From assembly GCA_035691485.1 (NCBI GenBank), contig DASSIZ010000091.1:1-48198 (forward strand): 48,198 nucleotides of DNA, written 5' to 3'. The DNA comes from Terriglobales bacterium. GTDB lineage: Bacteria; Acidobacteriota; Terriglobia; Terriglobales; Acidobacteriaceae. The stretch's first letter is position 1; each line of letters opens with the position of its first letter. Positions 1-9,919 of this stretch are shown in pieces. The position numbers were made by a program, and so were the translations under genes. The notes below the pieces were generated by a model. It was given only the letters and a program-made list of their open reading frames with translations. It had not been told where the DNA came from and did not search any database.

Positions 1-1461
1 ATGCTCCGCGTTCGCTTCGCGCCGTCGCCCACCGGCTTTCTGCACGTCGGCAGCGCGCGCACTTTCATCTTCAACTGGCTTTATGCCCGCCATAACCAGG
101 GCACCATGATCCTCCGCGTGGACGACACCGACGTGGAGCGCAACACGGAAGCGTCGCTCACCTCGATCTTCGAAGGCCTGACCTGGCTTGGCCTTGGCTG
201 GGACGAGCAATATCGCCAGTCCGAACGACTCGCGCTGCATAAGCAGGTGGCGGAAGCCATTTTTCAGAAGGGCCTCGCCTACCGCGATTTTACCCCGGCG
301 CACGCCGGCGACAGCCCCAAGCCGAGCGAGCAGGGGGCGTGGCTCTTCAACCCCGGCGCGCGCGAACTCTCACGCCAAGAAAGCGACGGCCGCGCCGCCG
401 CCGGCGAGCCCTTCGCGCTGCGTTTCCGCGTGCCGCGCGACTCCGAGCGCATCGTTCGCTTCGACGACGCGGTTTACGGCGAGCAGGCAAAGTCCACCGC
501 CGACATCGAGGATTTTGCCCTCCTGCGTTCCGACGGCATGCCGACCTATCACATGGCGTCGTGCGCCGATGATGCCGACCTGCGCATCAGCCACATCATC
601 CGCGGCCAGGACCACCTCACCAATACCTTCAAACACGTGCTGATCTTTGAAGCCGCCGGCGCCGCGCCGCCGCAGTTCGCGCACCTGCCGCTGCTGGTCG
701 CGCCCGACGGCACCAAGCTCTCCAAGCGCAAACACGGGCCCGTGGTGAGCGTCACTACCTATCGTGACGCCGGATTTCTGCCCGAGGCGTTCGTCAACTT
801 CCTGTGCCTGCTCGGCTGGTCGCCCAAGAATGACCGCGAGTTCCTGACACGCCAGGAACTGGTTGGCCTGTTCTCATTGGAGGGCATCAACCGCGCCAAC
901 GCGGTGGTGAATTTTAAAGAGCCCGCCGCGACGCCGGAGGAGACCTTCGATCCCAAGGCGCTCTGGCTCAACGCCGAGCACATCCGTGCCCTACCCATCG
1001 AAGACCTATGCACGCGCTTGCTGACGGTTGTGCGCGAAGCCGGCTTCAGCGTCTCCCTTGAAGAGATGGCCAAGATTACGCCCCTGGTACGCGAGCGCAT
1101 CAAGCTGCTGAAAGACGCGCTCGGGGTCGCCGATTTCTTCTTCGTGGAGCAGCTTCCGCCCTACGACCCCAATGAACTTGTCCCGCAGAAGGGCGACAAG
1201 GAGATGGCGCTCAGGGCGCTGCAGAAGGCGCGAGAGGTGCTGGGCAATATTCCAGCCGGCGAGTTCCGGCACGACCCGCTCGACGCTGCCCTCCGCGCCG
1301 CCGCCCAGGAGCTGAAGCTGAAAGCCGGGCAGATGTTCCAGCCTATCCGGGTTGCCGTCTGCGGCCGCAAGAATGCCCCGCCGCTGTTTGAAACCCTGGA
1401 AGTGCTGGGGAAAGAGAAAACACTGGCGCGAATCGAGCAGGCGATCGAGAAACTCAAGTAG
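1..1461 (+). CDS. gltX: Glutamyl-tRNA synthetase
   Basis: Class I aminoacyl-tRNA synthetase that attaches glutamate to tRNA in the cytoplasm. The 486-residue protein opens with the family signature [13 protein letters not shown], in which HVGS is the HIGH motif, and has the KMSKS equivalent KLSKRKHG near residue 240. The C-terminal half is the helical anticodon-binding region, and total length is normal for the family. The ATG is the first base of the window; it fits the family's usual N-terminus (a few residues before RFAPSPTG), so the gene is probably complete, but its ribosome binding site and promoter lie outside. A glnS gene follows on the same strand after 177 nt, suggesting that this enzyme need not misacylate tRNA-Gln; that is inference. 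Confidence 0.96.
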   Translation: MLRVRFAPSPTGFLHVGSARTFIFNWLYARHNQGTMILRVDDTDVERNTEASLTSIFEGLTWLGLGWDEQYRQSERLALHKQVAEAIFQKGLAYRDFTPAHAGDSPKPSEQGAWLFNPGARELSRQESDGRAAAGEPFALRFRVPRDSERIVRFDDAVYGEQAKSTADIEDFALLRSDGMPTYHMASCADDADLRISHIIRGQDHLTNTFKHVLIFEAAGAAPPQFAHLPLLVAPDGTKLSKRKHGPVVSVTTYRDAGFLPEAFVNFLCLLGWSPKNDREFLTRQELVGLFSLEGINRANAVVNFKEPAATPEETFDPKALWLNAEHIRALPIEDLCTRLLTVVREAGFSVSLEEMAKITPLVRERIKLLKDALGVADFFFVEQLPPYDPNELVPQKGDKEMALRALQKAREVLGNIPAGEFRHDPLDAALRAAAQELKLKAGQMFQPIRVAVCGRKNAPPLFETLEVLGKEKTLARIEQAIEKLK

Positions 1462-1542
1462 GGGCAGCCGTCCGCGGCGTAACTTTCAGTTGGACGAGGT
1501 ACCTCAGCGGCTAAAACCGGCTCATCTTGCTGCTGTTAATTC

Positions 1543-1560
1543 GCAGGCCTGAAGGCCTGC
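1543..1560. repeat. Perfect 8-bp inverted repeat in the gltX-glnS spacer
   Basis: GCAGGCCT, a 2-nt loop, then AGGCCTGC. It lies in a spacer (1462-1638) that also holds a weaker CGG-CTAAAA-CCG dyad at about 1507-1519. There is no T-run, so it is not a classic terminator. It resembles the dispersed intergenic palindromes I associate with acidobacterial genomes, but one copy in this window cannot prove a repeat family. Confidence 0.6.
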
Positions 1561-1638
1561 GCCACCCCAGCCCCGGATCGCGCACCGATTCGCGAAATCC
1601 ACTAAAATGATGGATTCGGCATAGATTCTTAGTCAATC

Positions 1639-3357
1639 ATGGCAACTCACCCTAAGCCTGGTGTCAACGCGCCCGATCCCGCGCCCGCCGCGTCGAATTT
1701 TCTGCGCGAGCGGATTGTCGAAGACCTGCGCACCAAGAAATTCGGCGACGCGGTCGTGCAGACGCGCTTTCCTCCCGAACCCAATGGCTACCTGCATATC
1801 GGGCACGCCAAGGCCATCTGCATCGACTTCGGTCTGGCTGACGAGTTCGGCGGGCGCACCAACCTGCGCTTCGACGACACCAATCCCGAAAAGGAAGAGC
1901 AGGAGTATGTGGATTCCATTCAAGAGGACGTGCGCTGGCTCGGCTTTGAGTGGGACGGCCTCTACTATGCCTCCGACTACTTTGACCAGCTCTACGAATG
2001 GGCCGTCAAGCTGATCCAAGACGGCAAGGCCTACGTTGAGGATCTCTCCGCCGACGAGATCCGCGAATACCGCGGCACCCTGACTGAGCCCGGCCGCGAA
2101 AGCCCTTATCGCAATCGAAGCGTTGACGAGAATCTCGACCTCTTCACGCGCATGAAGAATGGCGAGTTCCCCAATGGCGCGAAATGCCTGCGCGCCAAAA
2201 TTGACATGGCGTCACCGAACATGAACCTGCGCGACCCGGTGATGTACCGCATCCTGCACTCATCGCATCACCGCACCGGCGACAAGTGGTGCATCTACCC
2301 GATGTACGACTACGCCCATGGGCAGTCCGACTCCATCGAAAAAGTCACGCACTCCATGTGCACACTGGAGTTTGCCGACCATCAGCCACTCTACCGCTGG
2401 TACATCGAGAACCTCGGCATCTTCCCGTCGCAGCAGATCGAGTTCGACCGCCTGAACCTGACTTACACGCTCCTCAGCAAGCGCAGGCTGCTGCAGTTGG
2501 TCAATGAAGGGTACGTAAGCGGCTGGAACGATCCCCGCATGCCCACCATCTCCGGCATCCGGCGCCGCGGCTATACGCCTGAGGCGATCCGCAACTTTGT
2601 GTGGTCGGTCGGCGTGTCGCGCACCAACGGCATCGTCGATCTGGCCATGTTGGAGCACTTCGTCCGCGAAGACCTGAATAAACGCGCCCCGCGCGCCATG
2701 GCCGTGCTGCGCCCGCTCAAGGTCGTGATTGATAACTACCCCGAAGGGCAGAGCGAAGAGCTCGACGCGGTCAACAACCCCGAGGACCCCGGCGCGGGCA
2801 CGCGCAAGGTGCCCTTTTCGCGCGAGATCTACATTGAGCAGGACGACTTCCGCGAGGTGCCGCCGCCCAAGTACTTTCGCCTCTCTCCCGGACGCGAGGT
2901 CCGGCTGCGCTACGCATATCTGATCACCTGCACCGGGGTGGTGAAAAATGCGCAGGGTGAGGCGGTTGAAGTCCACTGCACTTACGATCCGGCCACGCGC
3001 GGCGGCAACACGCCTGACGGCCGCAAAGTGAAGTCCACCATTCACTGGGTGTCCGCTTCGCACGCTGTCGAGAGCGAAGTTCGTCTCTACGAGACGCTCT
3101 TCAACAAGGAAGATCCCAGCCAGGTCGAACCGGGCAAAGATTTCACTTCCAACATCAACCCCAACTCGCTGGAGGTCGTCAGCAGCGCCAAGCTGGAGCC
3201 GTCTCTGTCGGGCAGCGCTCCCGGCAGCCGCTACCAGTTCGAGCGGCTCGGCTACTTTTGCGTCGATCCGGACTCTACGCCGGGCAAGCCGGTCTTCAAC
3301 CGCACCGTCGCCCTGAAGGACACTTGGGCCAAGATCGAGAAGCGCTCTTCGGGCTAG
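1639..3357 (+). CDS. glnS: Glutaminyl-tRNA synthetase
   Basis: Charges tRNA-Gln directly with glutamine. The 572-residue product has the GlnRS signature [16 protein letters not shown] (HIGH motif at about residue 54), the KMSKS-type loop LLSKRRL near residue 278, and the C-terminal two-barrel anticodon-binding domain, so it is full length. GlnRS is patchily distributed in bacteria, most of which use GatCAB transamidation; its place beside gltX suggests the two are kept together. The ATG at 1639 is the first in-frame start and leaves about 24 residues before the conserved core. No strong Shine-Dalgarno sequence precedes it. Confidence 0.96.
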   Translation: MATHPKPGVNAPDPAPAASNFLRERIVEDLRTKKFGDAVVQTRFPPEPNGYLHIGHAKAICIDFGLADEFGGRTNLRFDDTNPEKEEQEYVDSIQEDVRWLGFEWDGLYYASDYFDQLYEWAVKLIQDGKAYVEDLSADEIREYRGTLTEPGRESPYRNRSVDENLDLFTRMKNGEFPNGAKCLRAKIDMASPNMNLRDPVMYRILHSSHHRTGDKWCIYPMYDYAHGQSDSIEKVTHSMCTLEFADHQPLYRWYIENLGIFPSQQIEFDRLNLTYTLLSKRRLLQLVNEGYVSGWNDPRMPTISGIRRRGYTPEAIRNFVWSVGVSRTNGIVDLAMLEHFVREDLNKRAPRAMAVLRPLKVVIDNYPEGQSEELDAVNNPEDPGAGTRKVPFSREIYIEQDDFREVPPPKYFRLSPGREVRLRYAYLITCTGVVKNAQGEAVEVHCTYDPATRGGNTPDGRKVKSTIHWVSASHAVESEVRLYETLFNKEDPSQVEPGKDFTSNINPNSLEVVSSAKLEPSLSGSAPGSRYQFERLGYFCVDPDSTPGKPVFNRTVALKDTWAKIEKRSSG

Positions 3358-3412
3358 CCCATTTGCGCTTTTGCAAGTGACCTAAGTTACCTGTGCTTAT
3401 GCATTTACCTCA

Positions 3413-3441
3413 TTGACCGGCCCGGTCAAACCTCATATATT
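3413..3441 (+). promoter_or_regulatory. Sigma-70-type promoter with a palindromic operator over the -35
   Basis: TTGACC (3413-3418) and TATATT (3436-3441) are separated by 17 nt. The -35 hexamer lies inside a perfect 17-bp palindrome, TTGACCGG-C-CCGGTCAA (3413-3429), which is a plausible repressor site. The predicted transcript starts near 3448 and would serve the cyclic-di-GMP gene downstream. The palindrome has no T-run after it, arguing against a glnS terminator. Confidence 0.6.
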
Positions 3442-3581
3442 TGCGCCACCTTTAGCCGGCAAGGCGATTGGACCAGGTCGGAGCCGAAGGTGCGCCCCGC
3501 CTGGTTCGATCCACAGGATTGAACCTTGCCTGCTGGGCGCGTGAAACCGCCCAGCGATTCGAACGAGCAGCAGAGCGCGCC

Positions 3582-6500
3582 ATGGACAACGTATTCATCG
3601 GGATTGTCATTGTCCCGGGCATCTTTGCCCTGCTGTTTTTCTTTGTCTTCAGCTATCTCTACGGGCAGGCCCGGGAACGTTATTTCCGCGCTTGGCAGTA
3701 TGCCTGGGGCGCCTATTGCCTGCAGTACGCGGTGCTGGCCTGGACTTTTTTCGGTCACGAGAGTGTGTACGCCTACCTGGCTTCGAAGCTGCTGTTCTGC
3801 GGCGTAGCTTTTGCCATCTACATTTCTACTCGCCTGGTGCAGGAGGACGACCGTCTCCACTGGTCCGACGCACTGTTTGCCGCCGGCGCCATCCTGCTCA
3901 TCGTTCACGACGTGCTCGCGCATTTCGACAACGGTCACTTTCAGGCCGCCGCGCGACCGCACCTGGAACTGGAAGCTGGCCTTGCCTTCGTGCTGGCGTT
4001 CAGCGCCGTCCGCTTTTACCGGCTGGGATCGCAGCGTGACGCGCTAGGGCTGCGACTGCTGGCGGCGTCGCTGTTGCTGTGGGTGCCGCTGCTGGTGGTG
4101 CGCCAGTTCCAGACTTTCTTCGAAGGCTACTTCGGCCGCGCCGGTCATTTCCTCGGCACCATGCCGCAGATGCTGGTCGGCGTCGCCATGATCATTGTGC
4201 TGTTCGAGCACGAACGCCGCCTGGTGCAGGAGAACGCGCTGGTCTTCTCGACACTCGACGTGGACAACACATCGTTGCTCAGTCCGGCGGAAGCTTCGCC
4301 GGCGATGCTAAAAGTGTTGGACCGCCTGATGCGGTTGTGCCACAGCGATCGCGCCGCGATGTATATCTCCGAGCGCTGGCGGACGGTGCTGCCGTCGGTC
4401 GCTCAAGGCTTCGATCCGCAATTCATGGCTGCCTTGGAGAACGACGGCACCGGCGAATATCTCAGCGACGTGGCCTTTCGGCGCGGCGGTCTTGCTACCT
4501 TTCGCGACATCGCAAAAATGAGTGAGCCGCTTCCGGCCGGCTCTCCCCGACGTTTCGAGCGCTGCCAGGAGTTGCTGCAAGGTTACGGAGTGCAGAGCGC
4601 CAGCGCCGTCAGCTTGCAGACCCGCAACCATAACTTCGGCGTCGTCGTGATTCCCCATCAATCGCGCAAGATGCTGGGCACCTCGCTGGTGCGGCTGTTG
4701 CTCGGCGTGACCATGCAGATCGGGCTGACCCTGGAAAATTACGTGGTCATGAACGACGCCAAGCGGCGTACCCGCGAGTACGAACTGCTCACCCAGATGG
4801 GCCAGGTCATCAGTTCACGTCTCGATCCCGACGAGGTTCTCCGCTCCATCCACAAGGAACTGGGTCTCCTTTTCGACACCGAGACCTTCTACGTCGCATT
4901 CCTCGACGGGGACGAAGTGCGTTTCGACTTCGAGTGTGTCAAGGGAGAGATTCGCCCCAAGCGCTCGCGCAAAGTCGGCAATGCCCTGCCCGACTCCGTA
5001 ATCCGCAGTGGCCAGCCTTTGTTGGTCCGCTCTGACATGGAAACGGTTCGCGCTCGCCTCGGGCTCACCTTTGTGCCCGACATCCCGGCAAAAAGTTGTT
5101 GCGCGGTCCCCATCTTCACCAACAACCGCTCGGTTGGGATGATGGCGGCAGTGAACTTTGAGCGCGAGTTCGTTTACGAGCAGCGCGACCTCGAACTGCT
5201 CCAGACCGCGGCCGGCCAGGTCGCCGTCGCCATGGAGAACGCGCGCTTGTTCAAGGAAGAGCAGCGCCGCTCACGGTATCTCGACTTTCTGAACACTGTC
5301 TCCAAAACTGCCATTTCCAGCGAGGACGCCGAACAGATGCTGGCCGAGATGGCAGGCGAGATCCATAAGAACTTCGATTTCGAGCATATCGGCATTGGCA
5401 TGCTCGATTATGTGACCAAGGAGATCGAGATTAAGGTGGAGGCGGGATCCACCGCGTCCTGCGCCGGCCGCCGCATCCCGCTGGGCGCCGGCATCATCGG
5501 CCGTTGCGCGCGCAGCAGCGAGATGATTCTCATCCAGGACGGAGACGCCAAGCACGCCGGCATCCTGCCCGACGCACGCTCTATTCTTTGTCTGCCGCTG
5601 ACCTACGGCGAGAGCCTGCTCGGCATTCTGAATATCGAGGCACACCGCCCGAAGGCCTTTGCTGACCAGGAAGTGCTGATCCTCCGAACCCTCGCCGACC
5701 TGCTGGCCACTGCGCTGCATAATGCGTTCGTGTTCCAGAAACTGCAGCAGCAATCGATCACCGACAGCCTCACGGGCATCAAGACGCGCCGCTTCTTCCT
5801 AGAGAACCTGCAGACGGAGTGGAAACGCGCCTCGCGTTCCGGACGCCCCTTCTCGGTGGTGCTGGTTGACCTCGATAAGTTCAAGGAGGTGAACGACACC
5901 AGCGGCCACCTGGAAGGCGACCTCGTGCTCGCGAGAGTGGGCCGCTTGCTGGAGCAGAAGTCGCGACAGTCCAACGTCGTCGCCCGCTACGGCGGCGATG
6001 AATTCGTTATCCTCATGCCGGAAACCGGCGTCGAGCAGGCCCAGATTCTTTCCGAGCGCCTGCGCCTGTGGCTTGCAACGGATCCCATGCTGATGGAGCG
6101 CAACATTACCGGCAGCTTCGGCGTTGCCAGCTTCCCGCTACACGGCGCCTCCGCCGAGGAAGTGCTGCGCGTGGCCGACGCCGGCATGTATGTCTCCAAG
6201 CGCGGAGGCGGAAACTGTGTTTCGATCGCCGAGGAATTTCTCGGCGCCGGCAGCGCCGTGGCGCAACGGCAACTGCTCACCGCTTACATCGAAGGCTTTT
6301 TACAACGCGAGCACAGCGGGCCGGAGTCGGTCCAGGAACTGACCGCCACGCTGAAAAAGATGTGCGCTGCGGCTGAAAGCCGCGAATCGCTGATGGACGC
6401 GCTGTTTGCCCTCAGCCGGGCTTCGGAAGGACGCGAAGTGCACGCCTCCGGTCTCGGCGAGGCCTGCGCGCGCGAGGTCGAAGCCTTGGGACGCGAACTC

Positions 6501-6965
6501 GGCATGAGAGAGGACGAACTGATGGACGTCGTCTATGCCGCCCGCGTCCACGATCTCGGCAAACTCATCTTGCCGGAAAAGATTCTCTGCAAGCCCGGCC
6601 CGCTCACCGAGGACGAGTTCTACCTGGTGAAGATGCACTCGCAGGTCGGCGCAGAAATCCTCTCCAGCATCCCAGACAGCGACCGCCTGCGGGAGATCGT
6701 CAAGCACCATCATGAGCGCTTCGACGGAACCGGTTATCCCGACGGATTGCGCGGGGAAGAAATTCCTCTCGGATCGCGCATGTTGTCGGTAGTCGATGGT
6801 TATCTGACCATGATGACCGATCGGCCTTTCGCGCCTCGCTTGTCGCATCCGGAAGCCATGGCGGAACTGGAACGCTGCAGCGGCACCCAGTTCGACGGCA
6901 TGCTGGTGCGGCTCTTCCTGTCACAGTTGCGGGGGAAGAGGAAATCGGTCGCCAGCAGCCAATAG
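3582..6965 (+). CDS. Membrane GAF-GGDEF-HD-GYP cyclic-di-GMP signalling protein
   Basis: A large bifunctional-type signalling protein of about 1127 residues. The N-terminal 220 or so residues contain several hydrophobic helices (a membrane sensor), followed by GAF-like domains around residues 250-390, 410-570 and 580-720. A diguanylate cyclase domain has an intact GGDEF at about 804-808, and a C-terminal phosphodiesterase domain has HD at 990-991, an HHHE motif and GYP at 1051-1053. The allosteric I-site normally reads RxxD; here it reads RQSN, so product inhibition may be lost. The chosen ATG begins MDNVFIG directly before the first membrane helix; a TTG at 3468 would add 38 residues with no obvious role. 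Which activity dominates cannot be read from sequence. It converges with ispF 29 nt downstream. Confidence 0.9.
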   Translation: MDNVFIGIVIVPGIFALLFFFVFSYLYGQARERYFRAWQYAWGAYCLQYAVLAWTFFGHESVYAYLASKLLFCGVAFAIYISTRLVQEDDRLHWSDALFAAGAILLIVHDVLAHFDNGHFQAAARPHLELEAGLAFVLAFSAVRFYRLGSQRDALGLRLLAASLLLWVPLLVVRQFQTFFEGYFGRAGHFLGTMPQMLVGVAMIIVLFEHERRLVQENALVFSTLDVDNTSLLSPAEASPAMLKVLDRLMRLCHSDRAAMYISERWRTVLPSVAQGFDPQFMAALENDGTGEYLSDVAFRRGGLATFRDIAKMSEPLPAGSPRRFERCQELLQGYGVQSASAVSLQTRNHNFGVVVIPHQSRKMLGTSLVRLLLGVTMQIGLTLENYVVMNDAKRRTREYELLTQMGQVISSRLDPDEVLRSIHKELGLLFDTETFYVAFLDGDEVRFDFECVKGEIRPKRSRKVGNALPDSVIRSGQPLLVRSDMETVRARLGLTFVPDIPAKSCCAVPIFTNNRSVGMMAAVNFEREFVYEQRDLELLQTAAGQVAVAMENARLFKEEQRRSRYLDFLNTVSKTAISSEDAEQMLAEMAGEIHKNFDFEHIGIGMLDYVTKEIEIKVEAGSTASCAGRRIPLGAGIIGRCARSSEMILIQDGDAKHAGILPDARSILCLPLTYGESLLGILNIEAHRPKAFADQEVLILRTLADLLATALHNAFVFQKLQQQSITDSLTGIKTRRFFLENLQTEWKRASRSGRPFSVVLVDLDKFKEVNDTSGHLEGDLVLARVGRLLEQKSRQSNVVARYGGDEFVILMPETGVEQAQILSERLRLWLATDPMLMERNITGSFGVASFPLHGASAEEVLRVADAGMYVSKRGGGNCVSIAEEFLGAGSAVAQRQLLTAYIEGFLQREHSGPESVQELTATLKKMCAAAESRESLMDALFALSRASEGREVHASGLGEACAREVEALGRELGMREDELMDVVYAARVHDLGKLILPEKILCKPGPLTEDEFYLVKMHSQVGAEILSSIPDSDRLREIVKHHHERFDGTGYPDGLRGEEIPLGSRMLSVVDGYLTMMTDRPFAPRLSHPEAMAELERCSGTQFDGMLVRLFLSQLRGKRKSVASSQ

Positions 6966-6994
6966 CTGCCTTGGCAGGGCGCAGTGCAGCAGAA

Positions 6995-7570
6995 TTATTT
7001 CTTCTTCCGCTGCGTGGACGCGCTTTCCACCAGCTCTTCCGCCACCGAATCCACTACCGGCTGCGGCACTGCCTCCATCGCTTCGGCGTGGCGGCGGCGT
7101 TTTCCAGGCTCCTTCGTAAGCAGCACGATGACGTGCGCGATGGCCGCGTTCTCCGTGCCCATGCCCTCCGGCGTCTTGGCTTTCACCCCGACCGAGTCGG
7201 AAGCAATGCCCAACAGTTCCGCAACCCGGCGTTGGATCAACGCCGCGTGCGGCCCAATCTTCGGCTCCTGCAGGATCAGCGTCGAATCCACGTTGGCGAT
7301 CGAGTAGCCCGCCCGCCGCACGTGTTCGAGCGCCGTCTGCAGGAACACGCTGGAGTCGGCGCCCTTCCATCGCGCATCGGAGGGCGGGAAGTAGGTGCCG
7401 ATGTCGCCGGCTGCGATCGCCCCCAGTAACGCGTCGGTGAGCGCGTGCAGCAACACATCACCGTCGGAGTGTCCCGCCAATCCCTTGGGGTGAGCGATGT
7501 TCACTCCGCCGATCCGCAGCGGGATGCCGTTCTTGAATTCGTGCGAATCCCAACCGTATCCAATACGCAT
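6995..7570 (-). CDS. ispF: 2-C-methyl-D-erythritol 2,4-cyclodiphosphate synthase
   Basis: Fifth step of the MEP isoprenoid pathway: converts CDP-ME 2-phosphate to the cyclic diphosphate with release of CMP. Visible signatures are the metal-binding GWDSHEF near the N-terminus, HSDGDV, and the IspF block ALTDALLGAIAAGDIG. At 191 residues it is about 30 longer than usual; the excess is a charged C-terminal tail ending QRKKK with no recognisable domain. ispD lies upstream on the same strand, 81 nt away, across a spacer filled by a 10-nt periodic inverted array. IspD and IspF act two steps apart in the same pathway, so co-expression makes sense. Confidence 0.95.
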   Translation of the reverse strand: MRIGYGWDSHEFKNGIPLRIGGVNIAHPKGLAGHSDGDVLLHALTDALLGAIAAGDIGTYFPPSDARWKGADSSVFLQTALEHVRRAGYSIANVDSTLILQEPKIGPHAALIQRRVAELLGIASDSVGVKAKTPEGMGTENAAIAHVIVLLTKEPGKRRRHAEAMEAVPQPVVDSVAEELVESASTQRKKK

Positions 7571-7586
7571 GGCTAAGAAGAAACAA

Positions 7587-7653
7587 CCGCGGATTTCCGC
7601 TGATTCGCGCGGATTTTTTTCTTTCGTTCTCTAATCCGCGAAGATCTGCGGTT
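7587..7653. repeat. 10-nt periodic array with inverted right arm (ispD-ispF spacer)
   Basis: The left arm has three 10-nt units: CCGCGGATTT, then CCGCTGATTC, then GCGCGGATTT (7587-7616). The right arm (about 7633-7653) carries the same wording inverted; its reverse complement contains CCGCAGATCT and TCGCGGATT. The array fills the spacer and reaches the ispD stop codon. It could fold into a long imperfect hairpin in the mRNA. Confidence 0.7.
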
Positions 7654-8380
7654 AAGCCTTTGTTTTTTCCTGTTCGATGAAGAACTCCGCCAGTTCCAGG
7701 TCCGCCGGCGTGGTGATCTTGATATTTCGCGGCGACCCCATCACCACCACCACGTCGTGCCCGGACCGCTCCACCAGCGACGCCTCATCCGTCCCGGTGA
7801 ATCCATCCGCGGCAGCTTCCTTGAAAGCTTGCTTGAGCACTTCGTAACGGAAGCCCTGCGGGGTCTGCGCCATCACGATCTGCGCCCGCGGAATGGTCGC
7901 CCGGACCACCGCACCTTCGGGCGTCCGTTCCACCTGCTTAATTGTGTCCACCGCGGGAACGCCGGCGATCGCTGCCCCGTGTCGCGCCGCCGCATCGATG
8001 ACGTTGAAAATGATTTCTTCATCCACGAATGGGCGCACCGCGTCGTGCACGAGGATGATGTCGTCGGCCTTGGCCTGCACGGCGGCCAGCGCGTTCGCTA
8101 CCGACTCCTGCCGATGCTCGCCGCCCTCGACCACGCGCACCGGTTTGCCCAGCCTCTCTTGTGCCAGCCGACCCTCGAAAACGGCGGCTTCCGGTTGTCG
8201 TAACGCCAGGTAGATTTCCCGCACCTGTGGTGCACCCGCGAACTTACGAAGGGTGTGGATCAGGATCGGTACACCGTCTAACTCCGTGAACTGCTTCGAC
8301 GCAGCCGGTATCACGCGCGCTCCGGCCGCGGCCATGCGCGTACCCAGCCCTGCTGCCGGAATGATGACAATCACGCTCAT
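7652..8380 (-). CDS. ispD: 2-C-methyl-D-erythritol 4-phosphate cytidylyltransferase
   Basis: Third step of the MEP pathway: CTP plus MEP gives CDP-ME. Recognisable family blocks are the N-terminal nucleotide-binding PAAGLGTRM, KQF, VHDAVRPF and TDEASLVE. Start: the frame extends to a TTG at 8446, but the ATG at 8380 begins MSVIVIIPAAG, which is exactly where this family begins, giving 242 residues. The minus-strand terminator at 8446-8473 sits between this gene and the PIN-TRAM gene, so ispD should have its own promoter in 8381-8445; I see no clear one. Confidence 0.95.
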   Translation of the reverse strand: MSVIVIIPAAGLGTRMAAAGARVIPAASKQFTELDGVPILIHTLRKFAGAPQVREIYLALRQPEAAVFEGRLAQERLGKPVRVVEGGEHRQESVANALAAVQAKADDIILVHDAVRPFVDEEIIFNVIDAAARHGAAIAGVPAVDTIKQVERTPEGAVVRATIPRAQIVMAQTPQGFRYEVLKQAFKEAAADGFTGTDEASLVERSGHDVVVVMGSPRNIKITTPADLELAEFFIEQEKTKA

Positions 8381-8445
8381 AGGGGCTTGCAGTATAAGCT
8401 CTTGGCTTTCGCCTGTCAGCCCGGAGACTTTTTCTTGCTCGCGCA

Positions 8446-8473
8446 AACAAAAAGCCCGGCCACGGAGGCCGGG
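8446..8473 (-). terminator. Rho-independent terminator after the PIN-TRAM gene
   Basis: Read on the minus strand: stem CCCGGCC, loop TCCGT, stem GGCCGGG, then CTTTTTGTTT. It is a strong GC hairpin with a U-tract, about 75 nt past the PIN-TRAM stop. Confidence 0.85.
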
Positions 8474-8548
8474 ACCGCACTACAAATACCTGTTTCTGAC
8501 CGCGAGAAGAAATGCTCTTGGTCCACACCCGCGGGAACAGGGAACTCT

Positions 8549-9667
8549 TTACCCTTCCAGCGGCCTCTCGGCTGCAACCGGCGCGGACTGGGTTCCGCTG
8601 GAAGGCTGCGGTGGGCCTGCGGGCTGAGGATGGCCCGGACGCGCGTTGACCGCTGCGCGCGGCGGCTCGGTTCTTGCTGCCGCCCGCTCGTCGAACTTGC
8701 CAAAGATCATCTTTCCCGCCGTGGTTTGCAGGACCGAGGTCACGGCGATGTCCACCGTCTTGCCGATCATCTTGCGCGCGTTGTCCACCACGACCATGGT
8801 CCCGTCGTCCAGGTACGCGACCCCCTGGTTGTATTCCTTGCCTTCCTTGAGGATGAAGACGCGCATGCCCTCGCCGGGCAGCACGATCGGCTTCAACGAA
8901 TTGGCCAGTTCGTTGATGTTCAGTACTTCCACGCCCTGCAACTGCGCCACCTTGTTCAGGTTGAAGTCGTTGGTCACGATCTTCCCTTCCATCAGCTTGG
9001 CCAGTTCGATCAGCTTCATGTCCACTTCTCGAACCGCGGGAAAATCGTCTTCCACGATCTGTACTTGCAGAGTGGCGATCTTCTGGATGCGCTGCAGGAT
9101 ATCCAGCCCGCGCCGCCCCCGGTTTCGCTTCAGGGAATCGGCGCTGTCGGCCACCAGTTGCAGCTCGCGCAGCACGAATTGGGGGATCACCAGCACACCG
9201 TCGAGAAACCCGGTTTCGGCGATGTCGGCGATCCGGCCATCGATGATGACGCTCGTATCCAAGATCTTGTAGCTTCTCTTGCCCTGCTTTTCGCCGCCGA
9301 AGATCCCTCCCAAGGCCGACAGGTTCAGCAGGTCGCCCTTGTTGGCGCCAACAATCAGCCCTACGTATGCCATCAACAGAATGACGATTAATTGCAGAAA
9401 GCTCTGCGTCGCCCCGGGATGAATGGAATTGCGGATGACCAGGCTGAACAGGTAGGCGCCAAAGATTCCGAGAACGCTCCCAATGGCTGCGCCGATCAAG
9501 CGTTTCAGGCTGATTTGCCGCAGCCGCATCTCGAACAGCACGATGGCGAGACCGATGGCGGCGCCCACTGCCGCATCCATCACCGGCGATAGATTGAAGG
9601 GCCGCAGGAAGTAACTGACGGCGGCCACAACGATCACAAAAATTATGCGTATGAAGGCAATATCCAA
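8549..9667 (-). CDS. Membrane-anchored PIN-TRAM domain protein (YacL-like)
   Basis: Predicted membrane-bound nuclease-type protein of 372 residues. Four hydrophobic helices occupy about residues 1-120; a PIN domain follows with acidic positions in [12 protein letters not shown] and VTNDFN; a C-terminal TRAM domain (about 280-345, [11 protein letters not shown] onwards) suggests RNA binding. A Pro/Ala-rich tail ends the protein. Start: the frame opens to 9898, but AGGGGAGG at 9680-9673 lies 5 nt before TTG 9667, directly ahead of the first membrane helix, and this decides the call. Genes of this family often sit near ispD, as here. The molecular substrate is unknown. Confidence 0.88.
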   Translation of the reverse strand: MDIAFIRIIFVIVVAAVSYFLRPFNLSPVMDAAVGAAIGLAIVLFEMRLRQISLKRLIGAAIGSVLGIFGAYLFSLVIRNSIHPGATQSFLQLIVILLMAYVGLIVGANKGDLLNLSALGGIFGGEKQGKRSYKILDTSVIIDGRIADIAETGFLDGVLVIPQFVLRELQLVADSADSLKRNRGRRGLDILQRIQKIATLQVQIVEDDFPAVREVDMKLIELAKLMEGKIVTNDFNLNKVAQLQGVEVLNINELANSLKPIVLPGEGMRVFILKEGKEYNQGVAYLDDGTMVVVDNARKMIGKTVDIAVTSVLQTTAGKMIFGKFDERAAARTEPPRAAVNARPGHPQPAGPPQPSSGTQSAPVAAERPLEG

Positions 9668-9919
9668 GGGAACCTCCCCTAGCCGAATTACTATCGGCGG
9701 ATATGCGGTCACGAATTCACCGGCTCGGGGCTTCCGGCAAACCCGGATAACACTATGAATGTCAGCATTTATATCACCAGAGTAGCTGCCTTGCACGTCA
9801 CAATTGGCGTACCGCGACGATTCAGGCCCCGCTCCGATGCCCATTTTGACGTCCCCGCCCGCCCACTTAGACCCCTTCCTTGCCACCAGCCAAACCACCT
9901 GCTAGGTTGAACGGAAGCC

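Noticed and set aside
2260-3063. 267-residue open frame on the minus strand
   Set aside because: It lies wholly antisense to glnS, which has complete family motifs; it has no recognisable domain and the G+C-rich third positions explain the open frame.
3468-3581. TTG start for the cyclic-di-GMP protein
   Set aside because: The extra 38 residues look like translated leader with no membrane or sensor features, and ATG 3582 starts directly before the first helix. It cannot be fully excluded.
8381-8446. TTG start of ispD at 8446
   Set aside because: It adds 22 residues before a start that already matches the family and overlaps the terminator hairpin.
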